From positions 1 through 57,301 of IMG/VR virus record IMGVR_UViG_3300043496_000172: a stretch of DNA of 57,301 bases. The stretch is one strand, 5' to 3'. Each line of letters opens with the position of its first letter. Position 1 is the stretch's first letter. The notes beneath the pieces were generated by a model. The model saw only the letters and a list, made by a program, of their open reading frames with translations. It searched no databases and was not told the DNA's origin. This document shows, one piece after another, positions 15,018 through 24,630 of this stretch. This DNA comes from a virus. The position numbers and the translations under genes are program-made.

Positions 15018-15742
15018 GTGATGCCTTCCGCGCCTGGAAAAGCAGTAGCGGGACCTACGTCGGTGACGTCGAGCTGGCGAGGTTCAGTGGGATCAGAGAT
15101 ACCTGTTACCGTGCCGGCGTTGGCCTGCAAGGTAAGGGACATGGCCGTGGTTTTATCCGCTGGATTGGTGACGATGACACTCCCCTCACCATGTACAAAA
15201 GTGAGAAGGGTGGGGAAGTAGAAACCCTGATCCAGGGTCTGTCCAGCAGTTGTGGTTCCCACGTGAATTCGGTAAATGGCCTGCGTGGTAACGCTTGTGC
15301 TTATCGCACCCCGATAATGAGCCCGGTAGGCACGACCAGCCTTGAGCTGCATTGTCGGCGTCGTCATGATGACAGTCTCAGCGCTGATAGCAGCAGTGTT
15401 CGCGGAGGAGCTGACGAAACCCACCACCCCACGCCCCGGGTCACTGGGTTCCAGGCTCGCGGAGACGGGGCTCATCACATAGTTTCCGGATGGTGGAATC
15501 ACCAGGACATAAACCCGGGTGCCGATGAAAAGAACCTGCCCCGACATATTGAATGTGGTGATGAATCCGTTTCCGTTGCTCTGATCTCCGTCGAACAGAA
15601 CCTGCGGGTTTCCGTCACGGTCAAAGGAGCTGATCGTACCCCGAGTAAGGGTCCAGGTCAGTCCCAGACGGCGGGCATTAGCCATGATCGCCTGCGCCCC
15701 GACACCGACCAAGCTGGGGGCCAGGGTGTTCTGATCGGTCAC
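15014..15742 (-). CDS. minor tail protein, possible receptor-binding
   Basis: Start set at GTG 15742, overlapping the upstream stop (GTGA). The 242-residue product is beta-rich with short Gly/Thr/Ser-rich strands. It has an N-terminal helical patch followed by a jelly-roll-like region (QVLFIGTRVYVLVIPPSGNY). It lies at the distal end of the tail genes and directly before the sugar cassette, typical for a tail-tip or fibre component. No enzyme motif. Confidence 0.6.
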   Translation of the reverse strand: MTDQNTLAPSLVGVGAQAIMANARRLGLTWTLTRGTISSFDRDGNPQVLFDGDQSNGNGFITTFNMSGQVLFIGTRVYVLVIPPSGNYVMSPVSASLEPSDPGRGVVGFVSSSANTAAISAETVIMTTPTMQLKAGRAYRAHYRGAISTSVTTQAIYRIHVGTTTAGQTLDQGFYFPTLLTFVHGEGSVIVTNPADKTTAMSLTLQANAGTVTGISDPTEPRQLDVTDVGPATAFPGAEGIT

Positions 15743-16788
15743 AGCGGATACGCCTTCCGGAGTGAATGATTCATTTCTCCACCCTCGGTTAGGGCCATAC
15801 TCCAGGCCAGCTCCAACCACAGGTCCCCTTGCCAGCGGATCACGTTGTACGAGTCGTGACGAGGGTCGGGGGGGGTGCTCAGGATTGTACGTTCGAAGAC
15901 GGTTTGCCGGTTGGCAAGGTTTGCCGCCACCGCTTCGGCCTGAGAAATGGTGGATAGCTGTAGGTTCACAGTTTCCAGGATTTCGAATCCCCGATTGACT
16001 GCCGAGTGGGGGGCTGTAGGCGGGACTGTTGCGACGCCGAAGATGGGTAGATCACTGGTCCCCGAGTTTGATGTGACGATGAATTTGTTGGGGGCAGTGA
16101 GTAGGTCATCTGATTCTGTGATGGCGTCTCGGAGTACCTGCTTGTTGGCATCCCAGTCAAAGTCAGGGATCTTGGTGACGGGGTCGAAGCTTCGGATGAA
16201 TCGCAGTATCCCCAGGTTGTCGAACCAGGGACTGAAATAGTCCCCAGTAACGGCCAGAGATTCTAGAATCTGCCCCCGATGTGTCCCCACACTCCAGGCT
16301 TCGGCGCAGACGAAGGGGGACGCTTCGATTTCAACGGTTATTGGCAGGGGTTCTACGACATCCAGGATTACCGATGTGGTGGATTTCAGGTATCCATTAA
16401 GCCCTGAAGATATCTGTTGATCAACAAGGAACATCTCATCGTTCAGCGTTGATGTTGATATCTTGCCCGATGTGTACACCTGACGCGAGGCATCGGTGAA
16501 CAGGTACCGACCTAGCGGCCACTCTTGATCTCCGATGACCATCGTCACGGACACACGGTCCTGTATCGGGTTGATGGCAGCGGTATCAGTCACCCCCAAG
16601 GCCAGGTTTAGCTGACGTTTGATGGTTCGCGTGGTGTCATGCGTCAATGAGGCCCCCCGCAGGGGAGTGATCTCTCCAAGATTCATACCCACCTGATCGG
16701 TGACATTGAACCGGAAAGTACATTGCCGTTGACCCTGCCATGGAGGCAGGTCCAGCAGTGGATCAAATGCGATCAGCGTGTACGTCAT
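15739..16788 (-). CDS. minor tail protein, tail-tip/hub type
   Basis: A 349-residue protein with a beta-rich start (YTLIAFDPLLDLPPW) and later FVCAEAWSVGTHRGQILESL and DLLTAPNKFIVTSNSG. This arrangement is common in actinophage tail-hub proteins. It is downstream of the tape measure and the 889-residue tail protein, with ATGA coupling. It probably helps build the distal baseplate. Confidence 0.65.
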   Translation of the reverse strand: MTYTLIAFDPLLDLPPWQGQRQCTFRFNVTDQVGMNLGEITPLRGASLTHDTTRTIKRQLNLALGVTDTAAINPIQDRVSVTMVIGDQEWPLGRYLFTDASRQVYTSGKISTSTLNDEMFLVDQQISSGLNGYLKSTTSVILDVVEPLPITVEIEASPFVCAEAWSVGTHRGQILESLAVTGDYFSPWFDNLGILRFIRSFDPVTKIPDFDWDANKQVLRDAITESDDLLTAPNKFIVTSNSGTSDLPIFGVATVPPTAPHSAVNRGFEILETVNLQLSTISQAEAVAANLANRQTVFERTILSTPPDPRHDSYNVIRWQGDLWLELAWSMALTEGGEMNHSLRKAYPL

Positions 16789-19454
16789 GAGCTGGGGTCC
16801 ACGGGCGCAGCAGTTTCGGTGACCTGCACGATGGCGATACTGGCGAGGTACAGAGAACGGAAGTGGACAACCTTCCCGGCCGGGACGCTGACATTGGCGA
16901 ACCAGCGGTTGCCTTCCTCATCCCGGACACAGATGTAGGGAACATCATCCCAGGCCATATCGCGGATACTGGTGAAGTCCTCCAGCGTAGGCGGACTGAT
17001 CGCTGCCGCCTGGATAAGCAATGTTCGAGTGAAGTTGGTGCCGCCCCGCTCCAGAGGCCGGAAAGCAACGACGAAGTCTCTGTTGTACATGGTCTGGTAT
17101 GCCTGACCGGATGCCTCAGGGAAGTTGAAGTCCTCAACCACCTCCCCTTCCCAGCCCAGACAGTAGGCCAGGTTACTGCCACCGTCCTGGCGCGCGTTGG
17201 TAGTGAACGCCAGGAGCTGCGAGTCAGAGGTGATAGATGTACCCGAGACCCCAGGCGAGGGAGTGATGGTGGTTACGGTGCTAGACCAGGGTCCAGGGAA
17301 GTCGTAGACGTCCACACTTCGCATGCGGTATGAGGTACTGATACCGATACGGGCCTCAAAGTCCGCGAAGCCCGAGGTAGCCGGAGACGAGGCTGTCATG
17401 ATCGTCTGCCAGTCAGTCAACGTATCCATACGTTGAAGTTCATAGGAACCGAACCCGGAAACTGGGATGCCGCTAGAGGTAGGAGTCCAGGAGATCCAGT
17501 TGTATCCGATCCCATCAGGTACAAACTCTGGCGTATCCAGGCAGTCCAGCCCGATACCCGTCAAGGTCTGGGTTCGAGAAGCAACGGAGAATCCAGTAAC
17601 CGTGGGCATATCCTGCGCAAACAGCAGTACCGCATCCGAGGTGGCATCATCGGACGCCGCAGACACAGGTGGCGCATATTGAGGCAGCCAGCCCATGTTC
17701 ACCGTAGAACCAGCTGAAGGTTGACCGTAGGTGGCCACAGAAAGTTGGTTCGGACTGGGGACGAGGTTCAACCAGTTGCCTGGAACTCCAGACACAGCCG
17801 GTGCGGTAGCCCCGAGCACCTCCCAGCGGTTCCCCTTCAGCTCACCGGTTGCTGACCAGGTGAACTGAGGTGTGGTACCTGCCCCCATGACGGGTACCGA
17901 GATGAACCTCAGCGTTACTTCCTTCCACCCGTCCACGAGTTCATCCAGGGCATCGAACTGGCTGGCGGTAACAGAAATAGTGTTCGCTGGAGTAAGAGTT
18001 TGAGTGAGCGTCAACGGGATCGTCGTGGTACCGAACCGGCGTGCATAGAACCGAACCCAGGGGAACGATGCGGAACCGCCAGCAGCAGAATCAAGAATCT
18101 CCTGAGTAACTGTGTTCGAACCATAGACCTGGCCAACAGCCTGCTGTCCGTAGACATGTACCTCGGTCAGCGGACCACCAGAGGCATGCAGCGTGACCTG
18201 GGGCAGTGTCACAATCTGCTCGCTGGAGAACACCTCGCCCGGAATGTTAGTGACGTTCACCTGAACACCGATATGCGAAGTCAATGGATACAGCTCACGA
18301 AGCGAGTTCAGCGTGGGGTAGGTGTTTGAATCAGCTGGACGAGAAGTGTCACTAATCGTCAGCGGACCGTTCAGGTCTCCGATGTCGGCGGACGAAATGG
18401 CCACCGTGTATTCACCAGCGGGAAGAACCGGATTTACCGTCAGGGTAGCCGGGTCACGAAGCTGGAGAACGTTCGCTCCATAGTTGTATTCGCTGGCGAG
18501 TAGGCGCGAAGTAGCGAAGCCGAAGCCACCCCCGCCATAGGCAACCCGCTGCTCTTCGCAGTAGATCACCTCCAGTGCCGCGTAGCCGATCTCGTAGATG
18601 CCAGCCCAGTCTGTTCCGTTGGTGGCACCGAACTCGATGTGCATTCGATACCGGTTAGCTCCAGCGGTGGCCTCGAACCGGGCCAGCTCCTCGTACCGCC
18701 ACGGCATCTTGATAGAGGTCTGAGTAACGGAAGGATTGGCCCAGACGTGGTTAACCTCGCCCAGCTCACGTTTCGCAATCTGGGTGACAGCGGCCAGCCG
18801 ACCAATCGGCGGGTTCAGCGTAAGGAGAGCGGCGCCTGCTGAATCAACCCGGGAACAGAACGGAACGTTGATGACATTGCTTGGGTCAGTTCCCGTCTCC
18901 AACGACAGGGACTGGTCGAATGTGTAGTCCACGTTTGGTGATGCCGGCGCGTTGGTGGCATTGCTGGGATCCCAGGCCAGCTGGTACAGGAAATTGACTG
19001 CGAGAATCCGTTTGCCTGTAAGCAGCTGCGCATAGGCCGAAGTGTTGAAGAACATGTCCAGCGTCTTCGGACTGGAGTTCCCGTTGGGGGCCGCACTGAG
19101 ACCATATCCATCGCCAGGCGAGGCAAGCGACTGAACCAGAGAGCTGCCTCCAGTGATGACGCTGCCGCTCGTGGAGCCGTTGTTGCAGGGGATGACGACA
19201 GAGTTAATGGGACCTGTTTTGTCTTCCAGGCCAGTGGGATACACGGTGGCCAGGTAAACCTGATTCCCGACATATCCCGGGGGCAACTCCTTGACGTAGA
19301 AGCGTGCGTCGGTAACCTGTCTCGGCTGGGACAGCCGGAACCGGTGTCCTTGCTCTACAAGGTTCACGGAGGGGGAGAATGTGGCGCCCTCATTGCGGAT
19401 CGGCACGAACTCCTGGCCAAGAATGCGCGGAGCGTGCGGGTTGTATACGCCCAT
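16785..19454 (-). CDS. large minor tail protein with FN3-like repeats
   Basis: An 889-residue beta-rich protein. The N-terminal half contains lectin-like stretches (RYEELARFEATAGANRYRMH). The C-terminal part (SWTPTSSGIPVSGFGSYELQ, then TSYRMRSVDVYDFPGPWSS) is typical of fibronectin type III modules. Position directly after the tape measure, with a TAATG coupling, fits a distal tail or tail-tip protein that touches the host envelope. Carbohydrate binding is plausible but unproven. Confidence 0.7.
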   Translation of the reverse strand: MGVYNPHAPRILGQEFVPIRNEGATFSPSVNLVEQGHRFRLSQPRQVTDARFYVKELPPGYVGNQVYLATVYPTGLEDKTGPINSVVIPCNNGSTSGSVITGGSSLVQSLASPGDGYGLSAAPNGNSSPKTLDMFFNTSAYAQLLTGKRILAVNFLYQLAWDPSNATNAPASPNVDYTFDQSLSLETGTDPSNVINVPFCSRVDSAGAALLTLNPPIGRLAAVTQIAKRELGEVNHVWANPSVTQTSIKMPWRYEELARFEATAGANRYRMHIEFGATNGTDWAGIYEIGYAALEVIYCEEQRVAYGGGGFGFATSRLLASEYNYGANVLQLRDPATLTVNPVLPAGEYTVAISSADIGDLNGPLTISDTSRPADSNTYPTLNSLRELYPLTSHIGVQVNVTNIPGEVFSSEQIVTLPQVTLHASGGPLTEVHVYGQQAVGQVYGSNTVTQEILDSAAGGSASFPWVRFYARRFGTTTIPLTLTQTLTPANTISVTASQFDALDELVDGWKEVTLRFISVPVMGAGTTPQFTWSATGELKGNRWEVLGATAPAVSGVPGNWLNLVPSPNQLSVATYGQPSAGSTVNMGWLPQYAPPVSAASDDATSDAVLLFAQDMPTVTGFSVASRTQTLTGIGLDCLDTPEFVPDGIGYNWISWTPTSSGIPVSGFGSYELQRMDTLTDWQTIMTASSPATSGFADFEARIGISTSYRMRSVDVYDFPGPWSSTVTTITPSPGVSGTSITSDSQLLAFTTNARQDGGSNLAYCLGWEGEVVEDFNFPEASGQAYQTMYNRDFVVAFRPLERGGTNFTRTLLIQAAAISPPTLEDFTSIRDMAWDDVPYICVRDEEGNRWFANVSVPAGKVVHFRSLYLASIAIVQVTETAAPVDPSS

Positions 19455-21454
19455 TACAGAGTCCTCACCGCGATACGGGTACTGCGTGCTGCCAACTGAT
19501 CCATTACTCCGGCTCCCACAGCAGAGCCGGCTGCGTTCATCTGAGCCTGAGTGGGTACCGACCCGGTGAAGTTCACGTTGATCGCGTTGGCTCCGAAGTT
19601 CACCGTGCTGGTATTGCTGTTCATGGCCAGGCCGCCAATACCATCAGTGAAGTCTCCGAGCAGGTTTCGGATGTCGTAGGCGCCGTTGACAAGTCCTTGA
19701 CCGAATCCTTCCATGACTGCTTCGCCGGCCGGGACAAGGATCTTGCGGTCCTTATCTTCCGGGCCTTTCCAGTCGGGCAGCATGTTTGTAATGCTGGACA
19801 GGGCATTGCGGAGATTCGGAATCGCCTGCTTGATTCCGTTGATGAGGCCCTGAATCAGGTTCTTGCCGGCGTTCAACAGTAGAGTTCCTAGATCCCCGAT
19901 CGCATCTCGGATCGTTGAGGGCAGTGATGTAGCAAATGCCCTCACCTCATCCTTGGATGAGGTGAACCAACCTTTGATTTTCTCAACAAGTCCGAGGATC
20001 TTGTCCCCTACCCAGGTGAAGAAGTCGCCTACCGCAGGTAGCGCTGTACCTGTTAGCCATACGACAAAAGCCTGAACCGAGGCGATTAGGAAGAGGACTG
20101 CTTCTACGGAGAAAATGAAGACATAGAGACTGTTGATCAGAATCTCAACGATTGCCACCATCGCCCGGAAGCCGGCCTCTGTCGCGAGGAAGGCGGCGAA
20201 CTGGTTCAGGATCGCGGTGATGGTCTTGATCAGTTCAACGCCGCCCGCGTTATTTAGCGTAGCCAGGAAGGATGCGATGACCTTGAAGGTGGCTGCTAGC
20301 AGTGGACCCAAGGACTTCAAGGTATCCAGCATTGAGTTAAGCCAGTCATTGAACCCGCCGCTGGCCGTTACCTCTAGCAGTTTATCGCCGAGATAGGTAA
20401 GACCAGAGGTGAGCAGGTCGCCCAGCTTTGACAGGAAGGGGATCGAGGCATCTGCAACCTGGATCAGTCCTTCCAGCACGCGGGCCAGGGCTGGGCCGAA
20501 GCTGTTGATCCAATGCAGCGTCGCTGGGATGATGCGGTTAATGAAATGATCAAACTCAGGTCCGGCGAAGACTCCCAAGACTGTGGCTGCCGCTCGACCC
20601 AGAGCAAAGGCAATGTCATCAACACTGGTACGTAACTGCCACTCAACATTGTCAAAGACTTTGGTAACCGCGTTGCCAAGACCGAGAAAGAAACCCTGCT
20701 GCGAAGAACGCTTCAGGTCCCGGAACAGGTCCCGGAGCGGGATTAACGACTTTACGAAGCTCTGGGCAGCTGGAGTGAGGCCCTTCAGTGCTTCGTTGAA
20801 CTCCTTAACGTTGGTGGCGGCAAAGACCCCGGAGATAGCTTCACCGATGCCATCGAAGGCAAGCAGTAATACGCCGACCTGAAGACCTACGGCCCCGATA
20901 ACGGCGGGGAGGGTGGCGAACGCTGCCGCGAGACCATTTACCGCCTGGATTGCTGCACCAATAGCGGCGGCAATGGAGCCAAATAAAGGGATCAGGAGGG
21001 CGATAAGGGGGGAGCGACCTGAAATATTGAAGGAGGCCCCGATGGCATCACTGAATCCCTGGCCGATCTTACTGAAGATGCCTCCACCACCGCTGGCGGC
21101 GGAGCGGGTGAAAGCATCTTCGACTTCTTCTTGAATGCTATCCACGGCACGGGAGATGAACTGCCCATTTTTCCCGCGAAGGTTCCACCGTAGCTTTGGC
21201 TTGATGTCTAGGGATTCTTTTTCTACGCCATCGACCAGGGAGCGGGCGATCCGGGGACCAGCTCGTCCGACCTCTTTCTCAACCCCGTCGCCTAGGCGTC
21301 CGCCAACCTTTTCTCCGGTTTTTTCGGCTTCGGGAAGGTTGGCTGTCGTCGCTGAATCCAGGCCCCGGCGAAGGTCCCCCTCGACCTGGTCGGTGTTTGC
21401 GTGCACGTTGATGTACGCGTCACCGAGGCTGCCAGCACCGAGGGGTCCAGTCAC
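19454..21454 (-). CDS. tape measure protein
   Basis: The 666-residue protein has the usual tape-measure make-up. It has a helical, Gly/Lys-rich start, several hydrophobic stretches (SPLIALLIPLFGSIAAAIGA and two more in the centre), and a long helical body with LNNAGG and GKNLIQGLINGI segments. It sets tail length during assembly and spans the tail lumen. At about 1.5 angstrom per residue it predicts a tail near 100 nm. GTG 21454 is the start. It follows the tail chaperones, as expected. Confidence 0.88.
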   Translation of the reverse strand: MTGPLGAGSLGDAYINVHANTDQVEGDLRRGLDSATTANLPEAEKTGEKVGGRLGDGVEKEVGRAGPRIARSLVDGVEKESLDIKPKLRWNLRGKNGQFISRAVDSIQEEVEDAFTRSAASGGGGIFSKIGQGFSDAIGASFNISGRSPLIALLIPLFGSIAAAIGAAIQAVNGLAAAFATLPAVIGAVGLQVGVLLLAFDGIGEAISGVFAATNVKEFNEALKGLTPAAQSFVKSLIPLRDLFRDLKRSSQQGFFLGLGNAVTKVFDNVEWQLRTSVDDIAFALGRAAATVLGVFAGPEFDHFINRIIPATLHWINSFGPALARVLEGLIQVADASIPFLSKLGDLLTSGLTYLGDKLLEVTASGGFNDWLNSMLDTLKSLGPLLAATFKVIASFLATLNNAGGVELIKTITAILNQFAAFLATEAGFRAMVAIVEILINSLYVFIFSVEAVLFLIASVQAFVVWLTGTALPAVGDFFTWVGDKILGLVEKIKGWFTSSKDEVRAFATSLPSTIRDAIGDLGTLLLNAGKNLIQGLINGIKQAIPNLRNALSSITNMLPDWKGPEDKDRKILVPAGEAVMEGFGQGLVNGAYDIRNLLGDFTDGIGGLAMNSNTSTVNFGANAINVNFTGSVPTQAQMNAAGSAVGAGVMDQLAARSTRIAVRTL

Positions 21455-21496
21455 ATCATCATCATACGAAACAAAACGGGCGAGATGGTACTACTC

Positions 21497-22090
21497 CTAT
21501 CCGGCCATGGCCATGAAGGCGTCCACCGACATTTCCTGATCTGACTCATCTCCCCAACCCGGGGGAGGGAGTTCTAGCTTCAACAGGAACATCTGTCTCT
21601 TGGACTCTTCCATTGCCAGCAAGATGTTGCGGTACAAGACATCCAGCCAGGCACCGAGAGGCATGACGGTGGAGTCGTGTCCCGCCATTTCAGATGCCAG
21701 CGCATCCCAGTTCGCTTTGGCGATGTAACACAGTCGCAGTGCCACCCAGAATTCCCGGCCAGCGGCCTGAGTCAGAACCTCGAAGCCAGCCTCATTGACG
21801 TCGACCCAATCAACCTGCCCCTGATGAAGGAGACGCTCCACCTCCAGTCTGTCTGGCTCGGGGAGCAGGCCAGGGAAGAAGTCATCCCCGAGAAGATTGG
21901 GTTTCCAGATCACCTGGATCCAGTCCGAGGCCGGCAATGCCGGGATGGTGAACTCCTGGCCGCAACAGGTAACGACCATCGGCCAGGTAGCCAACGAGGC
22001 CAGCGGATCGGTGATGAGCTTGGGCAGTGCGGGGGTAGAACTTGACCCCGGGCTAGGAAGCGATTGCGGCCTTGCGCGGCGGCCGGCCAC
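21497..22090 (-). CDS. tail assembly chaperone, downstream part (probable frameshift product)
   Basis: This frame opens just after a TGA inside the 3' end of the upstream chaperone and runs +1 (equivalently -2) relative to it. Its first residues up to 22053 overlap that gene. The body (ITDPLASLATWPMVVTCC, GREFWVALRLCYIAKANW) resembles the second tail chaperone of siphoviruses, normally made as a fusion by programmed frameshifting. A GTG at 22090 could also start it. It is encoded between the first chaperone and the tape measure. Confidence 0.65.
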   Translation of the reverse strand: MAGRRARPQSLPSPGSSSTPALPKLITDPLASLATWPMVVTCCGQEFTIPALPASDWIQVIWKPNLLGDDFFPGLLPEPDRLEVERLLHQGQVDWVDVNEAGFEVLTQAAGREFWVALRLCYIAKANWDALASEMAGHDSTVMPLGAWLDVLYRNILLAMEESKRQMFLLKLELPPPGWGDESDQEMSVDAFMAMAG

Positions 22091-22400
22091 GCTTCACCGT
22101 CACCTTCGGTGCGTCAGCTTCCTGGAAGGAAGTCAGGAAACCAAGAAATGTTGCTAGCTCCGTTCGACCAGCCCGAGTTTCGGCTAGAACAAAATCCTTG
22201 TCCTGCTGCTGAACGATGACCGACTCAAACATGTCCATGATCCCGCCAGCCAGGGAAAGCTTGTCGCGGTTGGATACGGTGACGTCTTCCAATCGAGCGG
22301 CGTCTCTTGCCAGGAGTACCAGCTGGGCATCCTTCAGTTCACGGACGACGATCGTTCGTCCGTTAATTTCCACAAGTCGCGTGTCGTTTTCTTTTGCCAT
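22053..22400 (-). CDS. tail assembly chaperone, upstream part
   Basis: A 115-residue protein from ATG 22400. The N-terminus (TRLVEINGRTIVVRELKDAQ) and the helical middle are typical of short siphovirus tail chaperones. It ends in a basic segment (KVTVKRGRPPRK) over the overlap with the next frame, where ribosomes could shift. Chaperones of this kind coat the tape measure before tail-tube polymerisation. It follows a connector-type gene and precedes the tape measure. Confidence 0.7.
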   Translation of the reverse strand: MAKENDTRLVEINGRTIVVRELKDAQLVLLARDAARLEDVTVSNRDKLSLAGGIMDMFESVIVQQQDKDFVLAETRAGRTELATFLGFLTSFQEADAPKVTVKRGRPPRKAAIAS

Positions 22401-22401
22401 G

Positions 22402-22851
22402 CTAGAGATCATAGTTCCGGAGTTGGAAGTTGTACCTCCGGGTCACAACCAGAAGGGGAATCCGGAGATACGCCTTCCCGGTCTGCCCTGGGTGCCGCAC
22501 CTCTTTCAGGGAAACTACGTGGCTCACCTTGCGCCAGTAGAAGATCAGTCGGCCACCAACCTGTCGTGGGCGGATGGGATGCGCCGTGGCCCCCTTCTCC
22601 ACGCTTGCCGCGTACGGAAAACGGCGTCCGCTGATACCGATGCGGGCCGTCACAATGTAAGGCCCGTACTGGATTTGGTGTTGGAGTCCTCGAACCAGGT
22701 TGCCATGAGTGTAGGGACCGAAGGCCAGGATGTTTCTGGCTCCGTCTTCGATCTCGTCAACTACACGAGTCACGAGACGACGGGCACCTTCGATGGACTG
22801 GGTCCGAACCTGGAACTGATCTATTTGGACTCGGTAGGTAGTGTCTGCCAT
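22402..22851 (-). CDS. head-tail joining / tail completion protein (HK97 gp10-like)
   Basis: A 149-residue protein with the HK97 gp10-like order. A helical start (IEGARRLVTRVVDEIEDGAR) precedes GPYTHGNLVRGLQHQI, then a strand region with YAASVEKGATAHPIRP, close to the family's YAxxVExGT pattern. Such proteins close the neck or cap the tail tube. The start ATG 22851 lies within the end of the upstream 55-codon gene. Its stop is one base from the chaperone start. Confidence 0.72.
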   Translation of the reverse strand: MADTTYRVQIDQFQVRTQSIEGARRLVTRVVDEIEDGARNILAFGPYTHGNLVRGLQHQIQYGPYIVTARIGISGRRFPYAASVEKGATAHPIRPRQVGGRLIFYWRKVSHVVSLKEVRHPGQTGKAYLRIPLLVVTRRYNFQLRNYDL

Positions 22852-22988
22852 CTGCCCACGATCCTCATGTAGTCGCTGGCCACGAGATGAGCCCAGCGTT
22901 CATCCAGGATCGCATCAATCCTGTCTCCGACGGCGAACTGGTCGAAGTTCTTCAACGCTTCCAGGCGGACGTAGTCAGACTCAGCCAC
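22821..22988 (-). CDS. small neck-region protein, 55 aa
   Basis: GTG 22988 opens a 55-codon frame overlapping both neighbours, eight bases with the upstream connector gene and 31 with the gp10-like gene. The product (MAESDYVRLEALKNFDQFAV and on) is helical and acidic with no special motif. It fills an otherwise empty 130-bp gap in the structural block, which supports it. Confidence 0.65.
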   Translation of the reverse strand: MAESDYVRLEALKNFDQFAVGDRIDAILDERWAHLVASDYMRIVGRWQTLPTESK

Positions 22989-24198
22989 AGGTGCATTCTA
23001 GGTTCGGGAACTGAACGGTGACGTTGACGTAACGTTCGACGCAGCCACCTTGGGGATTTGCCTGGACTTGTCGGTTAATGACAACAGACATTCCGTCAAA
23101 AATGGTGCCCTGTAGCGTCGTGACGACGTAGGTGCGGAAGCAGCATGAAGCCAGTCGCAGAGCATGGGCGTCGATCAGATTCTGTTCAGCGGCAGCGAGC
23201 CAGTCCGCATCAGTAGGCGGCTCGCCATCAGGTTGCCCGGTCGGAGAGCAACGGACAATGCCCATCTTGAAGTCCTGAGCCCAGGAACCAGGCGCACATG
23301 AGCCATGGATCTGACGGATGACGTCCTGATCCGGGAATGAGCTGTCCGATATCCACGTATCCCCGAGCAGCGTGTACGCGAGACCTTCACAGCACAGGTC
23401 GGTGTACTGCCCCAAGTCGTAGACGACTTCCGTGCCCACGCGAGGAGCGATATGTCCGGGCGGGTTCGGCAGGCTGTTGACTGCTCCTCGCAGGCAGTCC
23501 AGAAGACCGGCATACAGCAACGGGACCAGGTCCAGCGAACCTGGTCCTGGTGCTCCGGAAACAGTGGGGGCACCGAACGTCACCGGGATAGTGATGCCGT
23601 CCGGGACGATAGTCATAGAGGTGTCGGTGACGCTGGGAGCACCCAGGTTGATCGTGACTGTGATGCCGTCAGGACTGACCGCGTTGCCGCCGGCCTCTTC
23701 GAATACGACGTCAACAAAGAAGCAGTTGCCGTTAAAGAAGCTGGTGGGATACGCCAATCCAGGCGCGGACTGGAGGAATTTACCGTTGCGTCGTGGCGTG
23801 ACAGTGTCGTCGGCGGGTGCCGTCAGGGTGCCGTTGGTAACCGAGGTGCCGTTGAAGAAACCGCCAGTTGCTACATACCGGTCTTGAGTGAAGACGACGG
23901 CAACGTAGAAAGTGCCGGCGGTGATAGGCACCGCAGAAGGCAGAGCGGTCGTGTTCCAGGTTCCGGCCACCGGGGCAACGAAGTTGGCCTGGGAGATCAG
24001 GGTGCCGAGACCATCGCTGGTCCAGCTGTAGAGGGCACCGATGACTGTGCCGGTCGGTAGGACGGTGGGAAAAAACCAGCGGATGTGGGTGACGTTCCCG
24101 TTGGCTGATGAGGAGAAAACAGTGCCGATGTTCTGTGTTACGGCATCGTTCTGATTCCCCAGGACCGGGGTCTGTGAGGTGAAGATACTGGTTGCCAT
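22981..24198 (-). CDS. head-tail connector with N-terminal DUF4082-like domain
   Basis: Two parts in 405 residues. The N-terminal 170 residues fit the DUF4082 beta-sandwich pattern: NVTHIRWFFPTVLPTG, ALYSWTSDGLGTLISQANF, then PITAGTFYVAVVF. A Pro/Gly/Thr linker follows. The C-terminal 190 residues (YDLGQYTDLCCEGLAYTLLG, PPTDADWLAAAEQNLIDAHA) look like an actinophage Cys-rich head-tail connector. DUF4082 is usually found in carbohydrate-associated secreted proteins, so the fusion is unusual. It may display a binding domain at the neck. Confidence 0.65.
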   Translation of the reverse strand: MATSIFTSQTPVLGNQNDAVTQNIGTVFSSSANGNVTHIRWFFPTVLPTGTVIGALYSWTSDGLGTLISQANFVAPVAGTWNTTALPSAVPITAGTFYVAVVFTQDRYVATGGFFNGTSVTNGTLTAPADDTVTPRRNGKFLQSAPGLAYPTSFFNGNCFFVDVVFEEAGGNAVSPDGITVTINLGAPSVTDTSMTIVPDGITIPVTFGAPTVSGAPGPGSLDLVPLLYAGLLDCLRGAVNSLPNPPGHIAPRVGTEVVYDLGQYTDLCCEGLAYTLLGDTWISDSSFPDQDVIRQIHGSCAPGSWAQDFKMGIVRCSPTGQPDGEPPTDADWLAAAEQNLIDAHALRLASCCFRTYVVTTLQGTIFDGMSVVINRQVQANPQGGCVERYVNVTVQFPNLECTCG

Positions 24199-24201
24199 CG
24201 G

Positions 24202-24630
24202 CTACACCAGCGCAAAAATCTTCGCCGCTCCCGCAGACCAGGTGATACTGACTGCCCCTGTCCCTGGCTGGATCGGAAGCCCGGTCCCAGTGTCGTAGTA
24301 CGCGATCAGAAGCTGCTGGTTGGCCGGTAGGTCCGCGCCACCTGTGACAGCTGACGTCTGAGCCACGATCAAAACGTGGTTCGAGCCGGACGCGGTAGCG
24401 GACACTGAGCTGTCGTCAGCATCGAAGACACCACCAGTCACGCTCGGGTTGACCAACGCTGCTGAAGTCCCGTTGATGACACCGCCCGCACCAGTTACAT
24501 CCGCCACCGTGGTGTGAGCAGCGCTGAAGGTGTATCCACGCACCAGCATCGCCTTCACAGAGGCAACAGTCAGGTCAAAATCAGCGAGCAGTGCACCGGA
24601 CTTGAAGTTCGTGTAGGCAGCGTTAGCCAT
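24202..24630 (-). CDS. structural protein, beta-rich, 142 aa
   Basis: The product starts MANAAYTNFKSGALLADFDL, continues with VKAMLVRGYTFSAAHTTV and ends in LIAYYDTGTGLPIQPGTG. This matches a common actinophage virion protein of 130-150 residues that lies among connector genes and is often annotated as a minor structural or decoration protein. Start ATG overlaps the upstream stop by one base (TGATG type). Exact place in the virion unknown. Confidence 0.65.
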   Translation of the reverse strand: MANAAYTNFKSGALLADFDLTVASVKAMLVRGYTFSAAHTTVADVTGAGGVINGTSAALVNPSVTGGVFDADDSSVSATASGSNHVLIVAQTSAVTGGADLPANQQLLIAYYDTGTGLPIQPGTGAVSITWSAGAAKIFALV

